A stretch of DNA of 64,000 bases from Arthrobacter sp. NicSoilB4 (GCF_019977335.1 NZ_AP024653.1:2232001-2296000); one strand, 5' to 3'. Shown: positions 1 to 9,141, counted from the first letter of the stretch. Made by a program: numbers and translations. Notes: a model not told the origin generated them from the sequence alone.

Positions 1-225
1 AACGTTGTTCGCGATCCCGTCGACCTTCTTCAGCTGCTCGTTGGTGGTGGAGACGGTGGCAGTGACTTCGTCCATCAGCGGGGTGGCCCCGTCGCTGATC
101 GAACGGATGGAGGTCCGGACTTCGTCGAACACTCCCCCGAGCTTGAGGATCGGCACGGCAAGCAGCAGGACCAGCAGTGCAAACACTCCGGCCGCGATCA
201 GGCCGGCAATATCGCCACCAGTCAT
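1..225 (-). CDS. DUF948 domain-containing protein (3' end outside window)
   Basis: The first 75 residues of a small membrane protein; the rest lies beyond base 1. A short N-terminus is followed by one strongly hydrophobic helix (about residues 7-27), then an amphipathic stretch rich in Thr, Ser, Glu and Val typical of DUF948 proteins (a single anchor followed by a chemotaxis-receptor-like coiled helix). The ATG at 225 is chosen because AGGAG lies about nine bases upstream; another ATG ten bases earlier is out of frame. In Arthrobacter this gene usually sits between rpsD and alaS, which fits its neighbour here. The molecular role of DUF948 is not known. Confidence 0.8.
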   Translation of the reverse strand, partial: MTGGDIAGLIAAGVFALLVLLLAVPILKLGGVFDEVRTSIRSISDGATPLMDEVTATVSTTNEQLKKVDGIANNV

Positions 226-315
226 AGTCGTTCATCTCCTTGTTGCATCGTGTATCCGCGGGCGTCTCCGGCTGACACAGCCGGCAACCGCAGAACTCCC
301 CCAAGTACCTTACAT

Positions 316-353
316 ACAAAGAAGCCCGTGGCGCTTGCCACGGGCTTCTTTGT
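316..353 (-). terminator. Hairpin terminator after rpsD
   Basis: A perfect 17-bp inverted repeat with a four-base GCTT loop lies 18 bases beyond the rpsD stop codon. The stem contains a GC core (CCCGTGGC/GCCACGGG) flanked by AAAG/CTTT. It can serve rpsD on the minus strand and separates it from the DUF948 gene. Confidence 0.85.
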
Positions 354-370
354 AAGGTGTCGCGTTGGAT

Positions 371-997
371 CTAGCGTGCGTAGAATTCCACAACGAGCTG
401 CTCTTCGCAGGTCACGGGGACCTCAGAGCGCTTGGGGCGACGGACCAGGCGTGCCTGCAGGGCGTCAAGCTTGACGTCCAGGTATGCCGGAACCATCGGC
501 AGGACGTCGCGGTGAGCGCCGGCTGCTGCAACCTGGAACGGAGGCATGGTCTCGCTGCGGCTGTGAACGTGGACCAGCTGGCCCTCAGAGACGCGGAAAG
601 ACGGGCGGTCAACGCGGATGCCGTCGACCAGGATGTGGCGGTGGACTACCAGCTGGCGGGCCTGGGCGATCGTACGGGCGAAGCCTGCACGCAGCACGAG
701 GGCGTCGAGACGCATTTCGAGCAGTTCGATCAGGTTTTCACCGGTCAGGCCCTTGGTGCGGCGTGCTTCTTCGAAGGCACGGGTCATCTGGGCTTCGCGG
801 ATGCCGTACTGGGCGCGCAGACGCTGCTTTTCGCGCAGACGTACGGCGTAGTCAGAGTCCTGCTTCTTGCGGGCACGGCCATGCTCACCGGGGCCGTACG
901 GGCGGCGCTCCATGTACTTGGCGGCCTTGGGGGTCAGAGCAATGCCGAGTGCACGCGAGAGGCGTGCGGTACGGCGAGCACGAGTGTTGTTAGCCAC
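371..997 (-). CDS. rpsD: 30S ribosomal protein S4
   Basis: A 208-residue ribosomal protein S4, a primary 16S rRNA binding protein of the small-subunit body. The N-terminal S4 domain has the typical RRPYGPGEHG segment, and the S4 RNA-binding fold lies at about residues 98-160 (LDALVLRAGFA, QLVVHRHILVDG). The length is normal for the family. The start is a GTG at 997, preceded by GGAAGGA at good spacing. The gene stands alone rather than in a large ribosomal operon and ends at a strong hairpin. The N-terminal region lacks the Cys zinc ligands of the zinc-binding S4 form, so it is of the zinc-independent type. Confidence 0.98.
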   Translation of the reverse strand: MANNTRARRTARLSRALGIALTPKAAKYMERRPYGPGEHGRARKKQDSDYAVRLREKQRLRAQYGIREAQMTRAFEEARRTKGLTGENLIELLEMRLDALVLRAGFARTIAQARQLVVHRHILVDGIRVDRPSFRVSEGQLVHVHSRSETMPPFQVAAAGAHRDVLPMVPAYLDVKLDALQARLVRRPKRSEVPVTCEEQLVVEFYAR

Positions 998-1211
998 TTG
1001 TGTCCTTCCAATATCTGCGGTGTGTCAGTGTTACTGGCCTCCACGATGGAGAGCATCGGCCAACCGCTGCCTTTTGCTACTGGGCACAGGGCAAACCCAT
1101 CAAATGAGCATCGCAACAACGTGCAATGCCGGAATCAGGTGGATTGTGCGTCTGTGCCTTGCCAGACAACGAACAAGCCTACCACGCTGGAGCCTGCAGC
1201 CCGTCAGTCCG

Positions 1212-1250
1212 GTCAGGGCAGCAGGTCTGGGCAGCAGGCCAGGGCAGCAG
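1212..1250. repeat. 13-bp tandem repeat, three copies
   Basis: Three consecutive 13-bp units (GTCAGGGCAGCAG, GTCTGGGCAGCAG, GCCAGGGCAGCAG) are followed by the start of a fourth. The array lies immediately downstream of the cupin gene stop codon in the 254-base gap before rpsD. It is noncoding and has no evident function. Confidence 0.7.
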
Positions 1251-1251
1251 G

Positions 1252-1650
1252 TCAGGTCCTGGCGTGCACGCCCCGGCTGCTGCGCCGCCCGAAGGACGCG
1301 GCACCCAGGAATTCCACGGCCACGAACGAAGCCGGCCCTGCCACCCATTCATCGTGGCCGGGCGGAATCGTGTAGGTGTCGTTGGGATGGATCGTGGTCC
1401 GCAGCCCGTCGGAGGATTCCACTTCCATCATCCCCGAGATGCAGAACCCGAGGTGATGGTGCTGGCACAGCTCGGTCTGTTCGAAGGGTCTGATCGACTC
1501 GGACCACCGCCACCCCGGTCCGAGAATGAGGCGGGCCACCGAGTAGTCGTTCACGGTGACAAGGTCGTATTCGGCGTTTTCCGGGCACCGCTTCTTGTCC
1601 GGTACATCGAACGACTTGACTGCCAGGGCTGTGACGAAATTCAAGGACAT
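1252..1650 (-). CDS. Small cupin-domain protein
   Basis: A 132-residue single-domain protein with the beta-barrel pattern of a cupin: a GPGWRWSE strand, a CQHHHLGFCISG motif with clustered histidines, and a PNDTYTIPPGHDEWV segment resembling cupin motif 2. The three adjacent histidines could bind a metal. The open frame extends further upstream to 1848, but that stretch is not protein-like, and the ATG at 1650 (MSLNFVTALAVKSF) fits domain homology better. No enzyme assignment is possible from sequence alone; such proteins are often annotated simply as cupin. Confidence 0.75.
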   Translation of the reverse strand: MSLNFVTALAVKSFDVPDKKRCPENAEYDLVTVNDYSVARLILGPGWRWSESIRPFEQTELCQHHHLGFCISGMMEVESSDGLRTTIHPNDTYTIPPGHDEWVAGPASFVAVEFLGAASFGRRSSRGVHART

Positions 1651-1886
1651 GGAAACACGACCTAGGAAACTTGGACGGTGAAGCCCGGCGGTGAGCCAGG
1701 CTACTGATGTGCCGGCCGCTGACCTGAGGTCCGGAAAGCGAAGAGCCGACGATGTGTGCTGCTTGCCGCGTGTCCAAGTGCGGTCGGAGCGGTCACAACA
1801 CGCACGTTCAGCAGGTCCTTGCTGATCTAAATCCACGTTAGACCTCACGGACCGGAAGTCAACGGGCAGTTTTTTTGGGCGGCCGG

Positions 1887-3314
1887 CTACTTGCCCCGGA
1901 TTATCTTTCGCAGCCGCTCCAGCCGGGTGGAAATGTCCCGCTCCGCACCGTTGGCCGTGGGCTCGTAGTAGTTGCGGCCCACCAGATCGTCCGGCGGGTA
2001 CTGCTGGGTGGCCACGGAATGGGGTGCGTCATGGGCGTATTTATAGCCCTGCCCGTGGCCAAGTTGCTTGGACCCCGGGTAGTGGGCGTCGCGCAGGTGG
2101 GCAGGGATGCCGTTGCCCAGGCCGGCGCGGACGTCGGCGATCGCCTGGTTGATGCCCAGGTAGGCGGCGTTGGATTTGGGTGCGGTGGCGAGGTGGACCA
2201 CGGCCTCGGCCAGGATGATGCGGCCTTCCGGCATGCCGATGAGCTGCACGGCCTGCGCCGCTGCGACGGCGGTCTGCAGCGCCGTCGGATCGGCCATGCC
2301 GACGTCCTCGGCCGCGGAAATGACGATGCGCCGGGCCACGAACCGCGGGTCCTCCCCCGCCTCGAGCATCCGGGCGAGGTAGTGCAGGGCAGCGTCGACG
2401 TCGGAGCCCCTGATGGACTTGATGAAGGCACTGACGACGTCGTAGTGCTGGTCGCCGGCGCGGTCGTAGCGGACCGAGGCGACGTCCAGGGCACGTTCCG
2501 TGTGCTTGAGTTCGATCTTCATCGGAGCCGCCGCGGCCTCCCCTGCTGCGTCGGCGTCGTCCGCGTCCCCGAACGCGACGCCGGCCGCCGCCTCGAGCGC
2601 GGTCAGTGCCCGGCGGGCGTCCCCGCCGGAGAGCCGGACGAGGTGCGCCAGGGCCTCGTCGCTGAGCTCAACCTTGCCGCCGAGCCCGCGGTCATCAGTT
2701 GCGGCCCGCAGGAGAAGGCCCTCGACGTCGGCGTCGGTCAGCGGTTTGAGCGTCAGCAGCAGGGACCGCGAGAGCAGCGGGGAGACGACGGAGAAGGACG
2801 GGTTTTCGGTGGTTGCCGCGACCAGGACAACCCAGCGGTTTTCGACGCCGGGCAGCAAGGCGTCCTGCTGGGCCTTGTTGAAGCGGTGGATCTCGTCAAG
2901 GAACAGCACGGTGGTGGTCTTGAAGAGGTCCCGGGCGGTGAGGGCCTCGTCCATCACGCGGCGGACGTCCTTGACGCCGGCGGTGATGGCGGAGAGCTCG
3001 ACGAACTTCCGGCCTGGACCCTTGGCGATGACGTGGGCGAGCGTGGTCTTGCCGGTACCGGGAGGGCCCCAGAGGATCAGCGAACTGGGGCCAGCGGGTC
3101 CGGTGGCGTCCGTTCCTGCGGCGAGCTGGCGCAGCGGCGAGCCCTGGCCAAGGAGGTGCTGCTGGCCTACCACGTCATCGAGTGTCCGCGGCCGCATCCT
3201 GACGGCGAGCGGGCTGCGCGGGGAGACTCTGCGGGCGTCGCCGGGCTGGTCGGCGTCGCCGTCATCCTCGATAGCGGCGCCGCCGTCCCGCCCTGCGCCA
3301 AAGAGATCATCCAC
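1887..3314 (-). CDS. rarA: Replication-associated recombination protein A (AAA ATPase)
   Basis: A 475-residue RarA/MgsA/WRNIP1-family AAA+ ATPase, which acts at stalled replication forks with SSB and clamp-loader-like chemistry. Walker A is GPPGTGKT at residues 83-90 and Walker B LFLDEIHR at about 137-144; a sensor-1 segment ([10 protein letters not shown]) and the C-terminal MgsA-type tetramerisation region follow ([32 protein letters not shown]). It also has the usual C-terminal YKYAHD segment. The ATG at 3314 is preceded by a divergent 63-base gap to the acVLRF1 gene. Family assignment is firm. Confidence 0.96.
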   Translation of the reverse strand: MDDLFGAGRDGGAAIEDDGDADQPGDARRVSPRSPLAVRMRPRTLDDVVGQQHLLGQGSPLRQLAAGTDATGPAGPSSLILWGPPGTGKTTLAHVIAKGPGRKFVELSAITAGVKDVRRVMDEALTARDLFKTTTVLFLDEIHRFNKAQQDALLPGVENRWVVLVAATTENPSFSVVSPLLSRSLLLTLKPLTDADVEGLLLRAATDDRGLGGKVELSDEALAHLVRLSGGDARRALTALEAAAGVAFGDADDADAAGEAAAAPMKIELKHTERALDVASVRYDRAGDQHYDVVSAFIKSIRGSDVDAALHYLARMLEAGEDPRFVARRIVISAAEDVGMADPTALQTAVAAAQAVQLIGMPEGRIILAEAVVHLATAPKSNAAYLGINQAIADVRAGLGNGIPAHLRDAHYPGSKQLGHGQGYKYAHDAPHSVATQQYPPDDLVGRNYYEPTANGAERDISTRLERLRKIIRGK

Positions 3315-3377
3315 ATAGATAGGCTACTTCTAGTTCCCGCCCGCCCAGACACTCACCTCACAACGGAGACCCGCGCC

Positions 3378-4049
3378 ATGACAACCACCGAGTCCCGTGT
3401 GGCCTTCGTCTCCGGCGCCCGGCTGCCGGGGTGGGTGGAGAGATTCGCGGCGAGCCACGGCACGCTGGCCGAGGAGGAGCTCGACGGCGGGCTGCAGTTG
3501 CGTGCTGCGGACGGGGCCGTGGCCCTGCTGCAGGCGCCGTGGCCGGCGGACGGCCGCCCCGGGCGCGGCGAAGACGCCGTCGCCCGCCTCGCATCCCTGG
3601 CGTCCCAGCCGCGGGGCATCGGGGCGGTACTGGTCCGCCGCGGAGGCTACTCCGTGGCAGTGGTGAGCGGCGGAGCTGTGCTCGCGTCCAAGACCGGGAC
3701 CCGGCATGTCCAGTCCCGGACGGCTGCCGGCGGCTGGTCGCAGCAGCGCTTTGCCCGGCGGCGGGCCAACCAGGCCGATGCGCTGGTGGAGGCCGTGGCG
3801 GAGCATGCCGCGCGGATTTTCGCGGAGCACCGGATCGAGTACCTGGCTCCCGGCGGCGACCGGACCTTGGCCGAGCAGGTTCTCGCCGAACCGGTGCTGA
3901 AGCAGTACGCCACACGGCCGAGGCTGGCGTTCCTCGATGTCCCGGATCCGCGCGCCGCAGTGCTGAAGAAGGCCGCCGCGGACCAGTGCGCGGTGCGGAT
4001 CCTGGTGACGGATCCGCCTAACGCCCCTAAGGCTCACCCGCAGGAGTAG
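3378..4049 (+). CDS. acVLRF1-family peptidyl-tRNA hydrolase
   Basis: A 223-residue protein of the actinobacterial Vms1/eRF1-like release-factor family (acVLRF1), which hydrolyses peptidyl-tRNA on stalled 50S subunits. The diagnostic stretch is GGWSQQRFARRRANQ at residues 118-132, where the Gln in the loop corresponds to the catalytic Gln of Vms1 and to GGQ of eRF1. The eRF1 domain-2-like fold surrounds it (GAVLVRRGGYSVAVV before, RIEYLAPGGD after). The ATG at 3378 begins the family-like sequence; a longer in-frame opening upstream is the antisense of rarA. The last 23 bases overlap the tail of a convergent small gene. Confidence 0.9.
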   Translation: MTTTESRVAFVSGARLPGWVERFAASHGTLAEEELDGGLQLRAADGAVALLQAPWPADGRPGRGEDAVARLASLASQPRGIGAVLVRRGGYSVAVVSGGAVLASKTGTRHVQSRTAAGGWSQQRFARRRANQADALVEAVAEHAARIFAEHRIEYLAPGGDRTLAEQVLAEPVLKQYATRPRLAFLDVPDPRAAVLKKAAADQCAVRILVTDPPNAPKAHPQE

Positions 4050-4263
4050 ACGGAAGGCGCGACGCCAAGGCGATGCCCGCAGCGATCTGCAGCAGACTCA
4101 CCGCCCGCGTCAGTCCGGGACGGTCGGCCCACATGCGCATGCACTTGCGCCATGGCTCCGGGCCGAACTCCCACCGGGTCGAGTGCTGGACCGGAAACAA
4201 CACTCCAAGGACACCGTCACCGATGGCCATCATTGCGGCGGACTCCGCGAGAACGATTTTCAT
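4027..4263 (-). CDS. Small hydrophobic hypothetical protein
   Basis: A 78-residue protein with two hydrophobic segments (about residues 8-24 and 52-70) separated by a charged loop containing EFGPEPWRKCMRMW. The ATG at 4263 has GGAGG at ideal spacing, which argues that the gene is real despite overlapping the acVLRF1 3' end by 23 bases tail to tail. It resembles short unnamed membrane proteins of Micrococcaceae. I cannot assign a function. Confidence 0.6.
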   Translation of the reverse strand: MKIVLAESAAMMAIGDGVLGVLFPVQHSTRWEFGPEPWRKCMRMWADRPGLTRAVSLLQIAAGIALASRLPSTPAGEP

Positions 4264-4474
4264 GAGATGCCTCCACTGATTGCGGCCGCGGACGGACGGC
4301 GCGGCCTGGCCGAGGGGCGCATGCCCTATTCACTCCGATTGTTCTCCGGCAGCGATCAGGGTTCCCAGTGCTGAAATGCCCTTTCGTCACCAGGTATCCC
4401 GTGACCGGCCCGGGACAACCGGATCTTACGACTCAGCGCCCGTCCTCACTGCTGGGGCATGGAAGGATTCACTT

Positions 4475-5002
4475 ATGACTATCGATAAAGATGATGCCAA
4501 CCTCCCGGCGTCAACGGATGCACAGGGCAGTGACGCCTCGACCAACATCCGCCGTGGCTGGGACCACATTGGGGCCATAATTGTCGACGCAACGTTGCAG
4601 CGACGGCAGAACTATCACGCGACCGTCCTGCCTCGCGTTATGGCCATGGTTGAGGCTTGGCCGGATGCCGCCACGACCAGTGGATTCCGCCGTCGCCTCG
4701 CTACGGGAAAACTCTCGGAAGTCATCAATTGGCCGTCGCCTGGCCGCCTGGCCCAGATTGAGGACATCACATACGTGCTCGAACGTCAGGGCATCGAAAC
4801 TGTAATGGACCTCCGGGTCACACTCGGTGACGAAGCCAAGAGAGGCGTTCTGCGGGAGGAACTGGCGGCTGTGCGGCATGTCAGTCCGAAAACACTGGAT
4901 TACATTGAGACCCTGAGCGGCCCCACCACCGGTGCTGCCGCCACGTCCCCGGGCGACGACAAAGAACAACGAACCGCTCCCCCAAGCGTCGACGCGGGCT
5001 GA
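4475..5002 (+). CDS. Hypothetical protein with helix-hairpin-helix-like C-terminus
   Basis: A 175-residue soluble protein. The first 30 residues are polar and probably disordered; the middle is helical (RGWDHIGAIIVDATLQRRQNY). Residues about 85-145 contain two Leu/Gly-spaced helical hairpins (VLERQGIETVMDL, VRHVSPKTLDYIETLSG) reminiscent of helix-hairpin-helix DNA-binding motifs. The tail is Ala/Pro/Asp rich. The ATG at 4475 is chosen because GGAAGGA lies just upstream; the frame stays open to 4280 but without a good start. Function unknown; a nucleic-acid role is only a guess. Confidence 0.65.
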   Translation: MTIDKDDANLPASTDAQGSDASTNIRRGWDHIGAIIVDATLQRRQNYHATVLPRVMAMVEAWPDAATTSGFRRRLATGKLSEVINWPSPGRLAQIEDITYVLERQGIETVMDLRVTLGDEAKRGVLREELAAVRHVSPKTLDYIETLSGPTTGAAATSPGDDKEQRTAPPSVDAG

Positions 5003-5230
5003 CACGTTTACGTTCTGGCGCAGGCGCTCTGGAGAGATCTAGCCGCGACATCGGGTGTTTGAAACCTCGTGACCCGGCTGGACGACCTGGCTGAGTTCAC
5101 GGACAGCGGGCTACAGCTGCCGACCTTATGATTTCCTCGACCAATCCGCGCTGCACCCCGCGACTGCGACATCCAATCCGTGCTGCCGGCTGAGGACTCC
5201 ATGGCTCTGGAAGGGCACGCGACGAGTGGT

Positions 5231-6952
5231 TCAGGCGTGTTGGATCAGGAGGCATTCCGGATACGGGTCCTCGATAGGCTCTGGCCAGCCCGGGTCATCT
5301 ATGTCTGCGGCGGCCCATCGGTGCCCGGCCGTGAATAGGTGCCAGTCGGGGAAGGGATCCGGGGGCAATTCCGTTTCGGGATCCCGCCCTGGATCCGGGC
5401 CGGGGCCTCCGGCGGGCGCCGGGTCCGGGTGCTGTCCCGGATCTGCGCCTTGCCCCCGGCGTGCATCTGCGGGCAGGAGGTGGTCCGGCCAGTGGGGTGG
5501 TTCCCAGTCCTGGTGTTCGCTCCGGTAGTGCCGGCCTGAGGGTGAGACCCATCCCGGCGGGTCGTTCATGGTGGCGCCGGCTGGTGTCCAGGCGGACCCG
5601 TGTTTGAGGCGGTGGTGTTTGCGGCAGGGCTGGCCCAGGTTGGCGATCCCGGTGGTGCCGCCGTCGGCCCAGGCCAGGAGGTGGTCGGCTTCGTTGTCCA
5701 GGGAGTGGTTGTTGCAGCCGGGGAACGGGCATTTGCCGTCACGGAGGCGGAGCCACTGGCGCTGGACCTTCGTCGGGCGGTAGCTGGTCCGGCCGATCTC
5801 CAGCGGTGCGCCGTCGCGGGGGTCGGTCAGGACCCGGTGGAACGAGTCGGCGCCGCCGGCGATCAGGCGGCGGGCCATGGACGGCGGGATCGGCCCGTAC
5901 CCGTCCAGCATGGCCGGTTCGTCACTGGCGCCCAGCAGGGACATCACCGGGACGGTGATCAGGACCTGCGCCCGCGGGACCGGCACATCCCCGACCAGGC
6001 CAACCATCCCGGTCCCACCGCCGGCCAACCCGCCAGCGATCCCGTCCGGAGTCCCCGGGCCGGCGCTTGCGGTCCCGTTGCCGGTGAGGAGCAGGGTCGC
6101 GGCGATGTCGGCGCGCAGCTGGGTCAGGGTCCGGGCCTCGTCCGGGCCCTGAAGGGTGCGGGCCGCGGTGGTGGTCCGTTCCCAGATCCCGGCGGCGGTG
6201 TCGGCCGGGAGGTAGGCGTTGAGCCAGGCCATGCCGTCGCGGTCCGGGACGAACTCCACCCGCCGGTCCGCCGCGCACCTGGCGTGGCGTATTTCGATGC
6301 TGACCGGGTGGTGGCGTTCCCGCCACGTGCGTGCCTTGGCGCGGAACCGGGACGGCACCAACTCCCCCGCCGGGCACCCGCGGGCCGGACCCGGCGCGTC
6401 GGGGTCCAGGAAGTGCGCCTCCAGCGCGGCCGCCGAGGCCGGGTCAAGGACGGCGGTCTCGTCCACCATGATCCTGGCGTGCTGCCAGGACAGCGTCCCG
6501 GCCTGCAGGGCTCCCAAGGTCAGCGGCAGCGCCGCCGTCAATGCCTGCGATTCTGTCAGCAGGGCACTGGCGGAACGTTCACTCACCGTCAGGACACACG
6601 CGACCTCCGCCACCAAAGCCATCTCCTGGGCGGTGCGCTCCTGCGGGGACGCTGCGGGCGGCACCAACGCCCTGGCCGCGCTCACGTATTCCGCGAGGAG
6701 CCGCACCTTCAAAGCCGCGGAACGAGCATCACGCCTGGCCAACTCGGCCAACCCGTCCAAACATGCATCCGCCACATCCCGCAACGGATCGCCCCCTAAC
6801 GGATCAGGCCGGGAATCAACATGATCAGCGGCGGCAACGGACGGACCAGTCTGATCAACGCCGGCCGCGGTGACGGGATCCAACGCCGTAGTCAACGCAA
6901 CGACAGCAGCCAAGGCCGCCCTGCCCTCCGCACTCCAGTCCGTGCTGTCCAT
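5231..6952 (-). CDS. HNH endonuclease with DUF222 domain
   Basis: A 573-residue protein of the DUF222-HNH family (13E12-like), abundant in Arthrobacter and mycobacteria. The N-terminal 350 residues form the helical DUF222 region (LAEYVSAARALVPP, VACVLTVSERSASALL). The HNH nuclease motif near residues 405-450 reads CPFPGCNNHS ... ADHLLAWADGGTT ... CRKHH, with both Cys pairs and the metal-binding histidines present, so the nuclease is probably active. The C-terminal tail is rich in Pro, Gly and Asp. The family occurs in multiple divergent copies per genome; its biological role is not settled. Confidence 0.92.
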   Translation of the reverse strand: MDSTDWSAEGRAALAAVVALTTALDPVTAAGVDQTGPSVAAADHVDSRPDPLGGDPLRDVADACLDGLAELARRDARSAALKVRLLAEYVSAARALVPPAASPQERTAQEMALVAEVACVLTVSERSASALLTESQALTAALPLTLGALQAGTLSWQHARIMVDETAVLDPASAAALEAHFLDPDAPGPARGCPAGELVPSRFRAKARTWRERHHPVSIEIRHARCAADRRVEFVPDRDGMAWLNAYLPADTAAGIWERTTTAARTLQGPDEARTLTQLRADIAATLLLTGNGTASAGPGTPDGIAGGLAGGGTGMVGLVGDVPVPRAQVLITVPVMSLLGASDEPAMLDGYGPIPPSMARRLIAGGADSFHRVLTDPRDGAPLEIGRTSYRPTKVQRQWLRLRDGKCPFPGCNNHSLDNEADHLLAWADGGTTGIANLGQPCRKHHRLKHGSAWTPAGATMNDPPGWVSPSGRHYRSEHQDWEPPHWPDHLLPADARRGQGADPGQHPDPAPAGGPGPDPGRDPETELPPDPFPDWHLFTAGHRWAAADIDDPGWPEPIEDPYPECLLIQHA

Positions 6953-7215
6953 ACTTCAAACCTAGCGGGCACCACTGACAATAATGATGGGGTGAAGGCC
7001 ATTTCCGACGCCACGCATCGTGAGGGTTTCCGGGGTCATGACGCCCGCAACTTCCGAGGGGACGGCGATACTCTGGATGCCGTCGTGTGCTCGTGCTGGC
7101 GGCGCACAGATTATTTCCGCCAGTAAATATGGTTGACGCCCACACGCTGCCCGGCGAACGTTGAAACGCTCAATTGGCAAGGCGCCGCATTCAAGAAGTC
7201 ATTCCTTGGGGGAAC

Positions 7216-7710
7216 ATGAAACCGGTCAGGACGACGCTAGCTGCCACTCTTGTGGCAGCGCTTGCCGGATGTACGTACACGGGGCCGCCGGAGGGCACGG
7301 GAACCACGGCACCCGCCGCCACCGCCTCCAGCCCCGCTCAGGAGACCAACCAGCCACAGGTGCTTGCGGGAGTATTCGTGTCACAGGCAACCATGACGCG
7401 CGGCACCGTCGCCCGGACGGTAACTCCGTCGAAGGTAGAGCTGGAGCTCGCTGGATTCTCGACTGGAGATGGCGACGATCTTTACGTGCACCTCAACCCT
7501 GGCACCCTGGAGCCTTCGGCCTCCGGGGAACGTGGGCTCAGTTCCACGGAATACTTTGTGGTGGCACCCCTGAAAGCACAGATGGGCACTCAGTATTACG
7601 ATCTGACTGCCGAGTGGCAGACACTACCGAAGATCAGAAGCGTCACCATCTACAGATCCAGCTCCGACGTCCAGGAAGCCTACGGCACGGCAAATCTCGC
7701 AGAGCGTTAA
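7216..7710 (+). CDS. DM13-domain lipoprotein
   Basis: A 164-residue secreted lipoprotein. The N-terminus MKPVRTTLAATLVAALAGC is a lipoprotein signal peptide with lipobox LAGC. A Thr/Ala/Pro-rich linker follows (to about residue 50), then a DM13-type electron-transfer/adhesion domain (GDDLYVHLNPGTLEPS, GTQYYDLTAEWQTLPKIRSVTIY). The ATG at 7216 has GGGGGA upstream; an in-frame ATG 14 codons earlier would spoil the signal peptide. Likely anchored on the outer face of the membrane. The DM13 call rests on the overall pattern. Confidence 0.8.
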   Translation: MKPVRTTLAATLVAALAGCTYTGPPEGTGTTAPAATASSPAQETNQPQVLAGVFVSQATMTRGTVARTVTPSKVELELAGFSTGDGDDLYVHLNPGTLEPSASGERGLSSTEYFVVAPLKAQMGTQYYDLTAEWQTLPKIRSVTIYRSSSDVQEAYGTANLAER

Positions 7711-7744
7711 CAGTAATGTTCGCCGGCTCTCCAGCGAGCCGGAT

Positions 7745-8251
7745 TCATCTGAGATCCTGCAATCGATCGGTCCTGATCCAGTAGCGCAGCACAGCGCCAT
7801 TCCCGGCGTCATCCTCGAGGATGCCGCCATGGCGCTCTATGGTCCTTGCCGAGGCGGCGTTTCCAGCCTTGCAGACAACCAGCAAGCGTTCCATCCCCCG
7901 CACTTCCGCCTCGCGGACCATACGACCAAGAGCCCAGGTTGCCAGTCCGCGCCGGCGGCCCGTCGGCCGGATTCCGTAGCCGATGTGTCCGGCCCGCGGC
8001 GCTAAATGGTGTCCCTCGTGACGCAGCGCGATCCCGCCGAGCACTTGGCCGTCCTCAACAATCCAGCGGTACGTGCAGCGTTCCGACTCCCCTGCCAGCC
8101 GTTCCACCCACGCCGCGAATCCGGCTGTGGACCCGACGTCGTCCGTCGGCAACAGCCCGAACCCGTCTTCATGGACGCCGGGACCCCACTCGGCATGCGC
8201 CTCTATCCAGGCCGCGTGCAGCCGTCCGGTGGGTTCGATCAGCTCGGGCAT
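7745..8251 (-). CDS. GNAT-family N-acetyltransferase
   Basis: A 168-residue Gcn5-related acetyltransferase. The acetyl-CoA binding motif is RPTGRRRGLATWALG, preceded by the strand HIGYGIR and followed by LLVVCKAGNAASARTIERHGG, the usual motif B. The ATG at 8251 gives MPELIEPTGRLHAAWIEAH, matching the start of YdfB-like GNATs; 31 further upstream codons are discarded. It lies 22 bases downstream of the deaminase-ASCH fusion on the same strand, so the two are probably cotranscribed. Substrate unknown. Confidence 0.88.
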   Translation of the reverse strand: MPELIEPTGRLHAAWIEAHAEWGPGVHEDGFGLLPTDDVGSTAGFAAWVERLAGESERCTYRWIVEDGQVLGGIALRHEGHHLAPRAGHIGYGIRPTGRRRGLATWALGRMVREAEVRGMERLLVVCKAGNAASARTIERHGGILEDDAGNGAVLRYWIRTDRLQDLR

Positions 8252-8273
8252 GCCGCAACAATACCGGCCAGAA

Positions 8274-9026
8274 TCAAGGGGACGTAACCTCGGCCATGCG
8301 CACAGCAACCTGGCTGCGAGGCTCCTCAAGATGGAATCGGACAAAACTAATCAATGCTTCGTCCGCAAGGCGGGGGTAGTGCTGCCTCAGTGCCGTACGC
8401 AGTGCTTGCAGCGAAGATGCTCCCTCCAGTTCCGCGTGTTCCGGCGTCAATTCGTCAAAGCGGAGCTCTTCGACGTCGTCAATCACGCCGTGGAGCCGGC
8501 GGTACCCGTCATCATCTTCGAAGATGAAGAGTGCGGGTCCGGTTTCAACCGGGTCCCGATATCTGGTGGTCGCCGTCTTCCGACCGGACCGGACGCGGTC
8601 GAAGTAGGCACTGTTGAACCGGACAATCCGTTCGGCCGCGGCCCCGGGGTAGTGATAGGCGAAAGGCAAAAGCTCGTGAATGGGCGTGCAGTCCGGCCCT
8701 TCCGCCGTGGGCACGATGACGAAGCAGTCCGGGTGCAGATCCAGGAGAGTCTGGCGGCAGCGTCCGCAGGGGGCAATGACGCCCCTGCTGTCATTGCTTA
8801 CCGCGACCATTGTCGTCAGTGGCCCGGCACCAGCCGTCGCCGCTGCCCCGAGAACGACAAGTTCGGCGCACGGTCCCCCGGTGAAGTGGTATACGTTCGT
8901 GCCGGTGAAAATCCGCCCTTCCGTGTCCATCGCGGCTGCGGCGACCGTGTGGTTCGGGGAATCACCCATCCGGCCCACGAGCTCGTTCGCCGCGTCCAGT
9001 ACACGCTGTTCGTTGGCATACAACAT
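8274..9026 (-). CDS. Cytidine deaminase fused to YqfB-like ASCH domain
   Basis: A 250-residue two-domain protein. Residues 1-130 are a cytidine deaminase: CAE at 53-55 supplies one zinc Cys and the proton-shuttling Glu, and PCGRC (Cys87, Cys90) completes the zinc site as in tetrameric CDAs. Residues 133-235 are an ASCH domain resembling E. coli YqfB, an N4-acetylcytidine amidohydrolase: SGRKTATTR carries Lys150 and Thr153, FEDDDGY and LTPEHAELEG also match, and Glu201 aligns with the YqfB catalytic Glu74 (from my memory of YqfB). If both domains work, the chain could turn N4-acetylcytidine into cytidine and then uridine. The ATG at 9026 has GAGGATG upstream. Probable operon with the GNAT downstream. 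Confidence 0.88.
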   Translation of the reverse strand: MLYANEQRVLDAANELVGRMGDSPNHTVAAAAMDTEGRIFTGTNVYHFTGGPCAELVVLGAAATAGAGPLTTMVAVSNDSRGVIAPCGRCRQTLLDLHPDCFVIVPTAEGPDCTPIHELLPFAYHYPGAAAERIVRFNSAYFDRVRSGRKTATTRYRDPVETGPALFIFEDDDGYRRLHGVIDDVEELRFDELTPEHAELEGASSLQALRTALRQHYPRLADEALISFVRFHLEEPRSQVAVRMAEVTSP

Positions 9027-9141
9027 CGGATCATCCTCGCATGCGCTCCGGCATACGTCGTGGCACGTCAGCGCGGGCGCAGGGCCGCACCGCGGACGGA
9101 CACGGCGGCCCTTCCCGACGCCGTCGGCCTAAGCTCGTCAC

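Noticed and set aside
1875..4049. A 724-codon plus-strand open frame opposite rarA
   Set aside because: It is the high-GC antisense shadow of rarA that runs into the genuine acVLRF1 gene; only the part from 3378 has family-like sequence and a sensible start.
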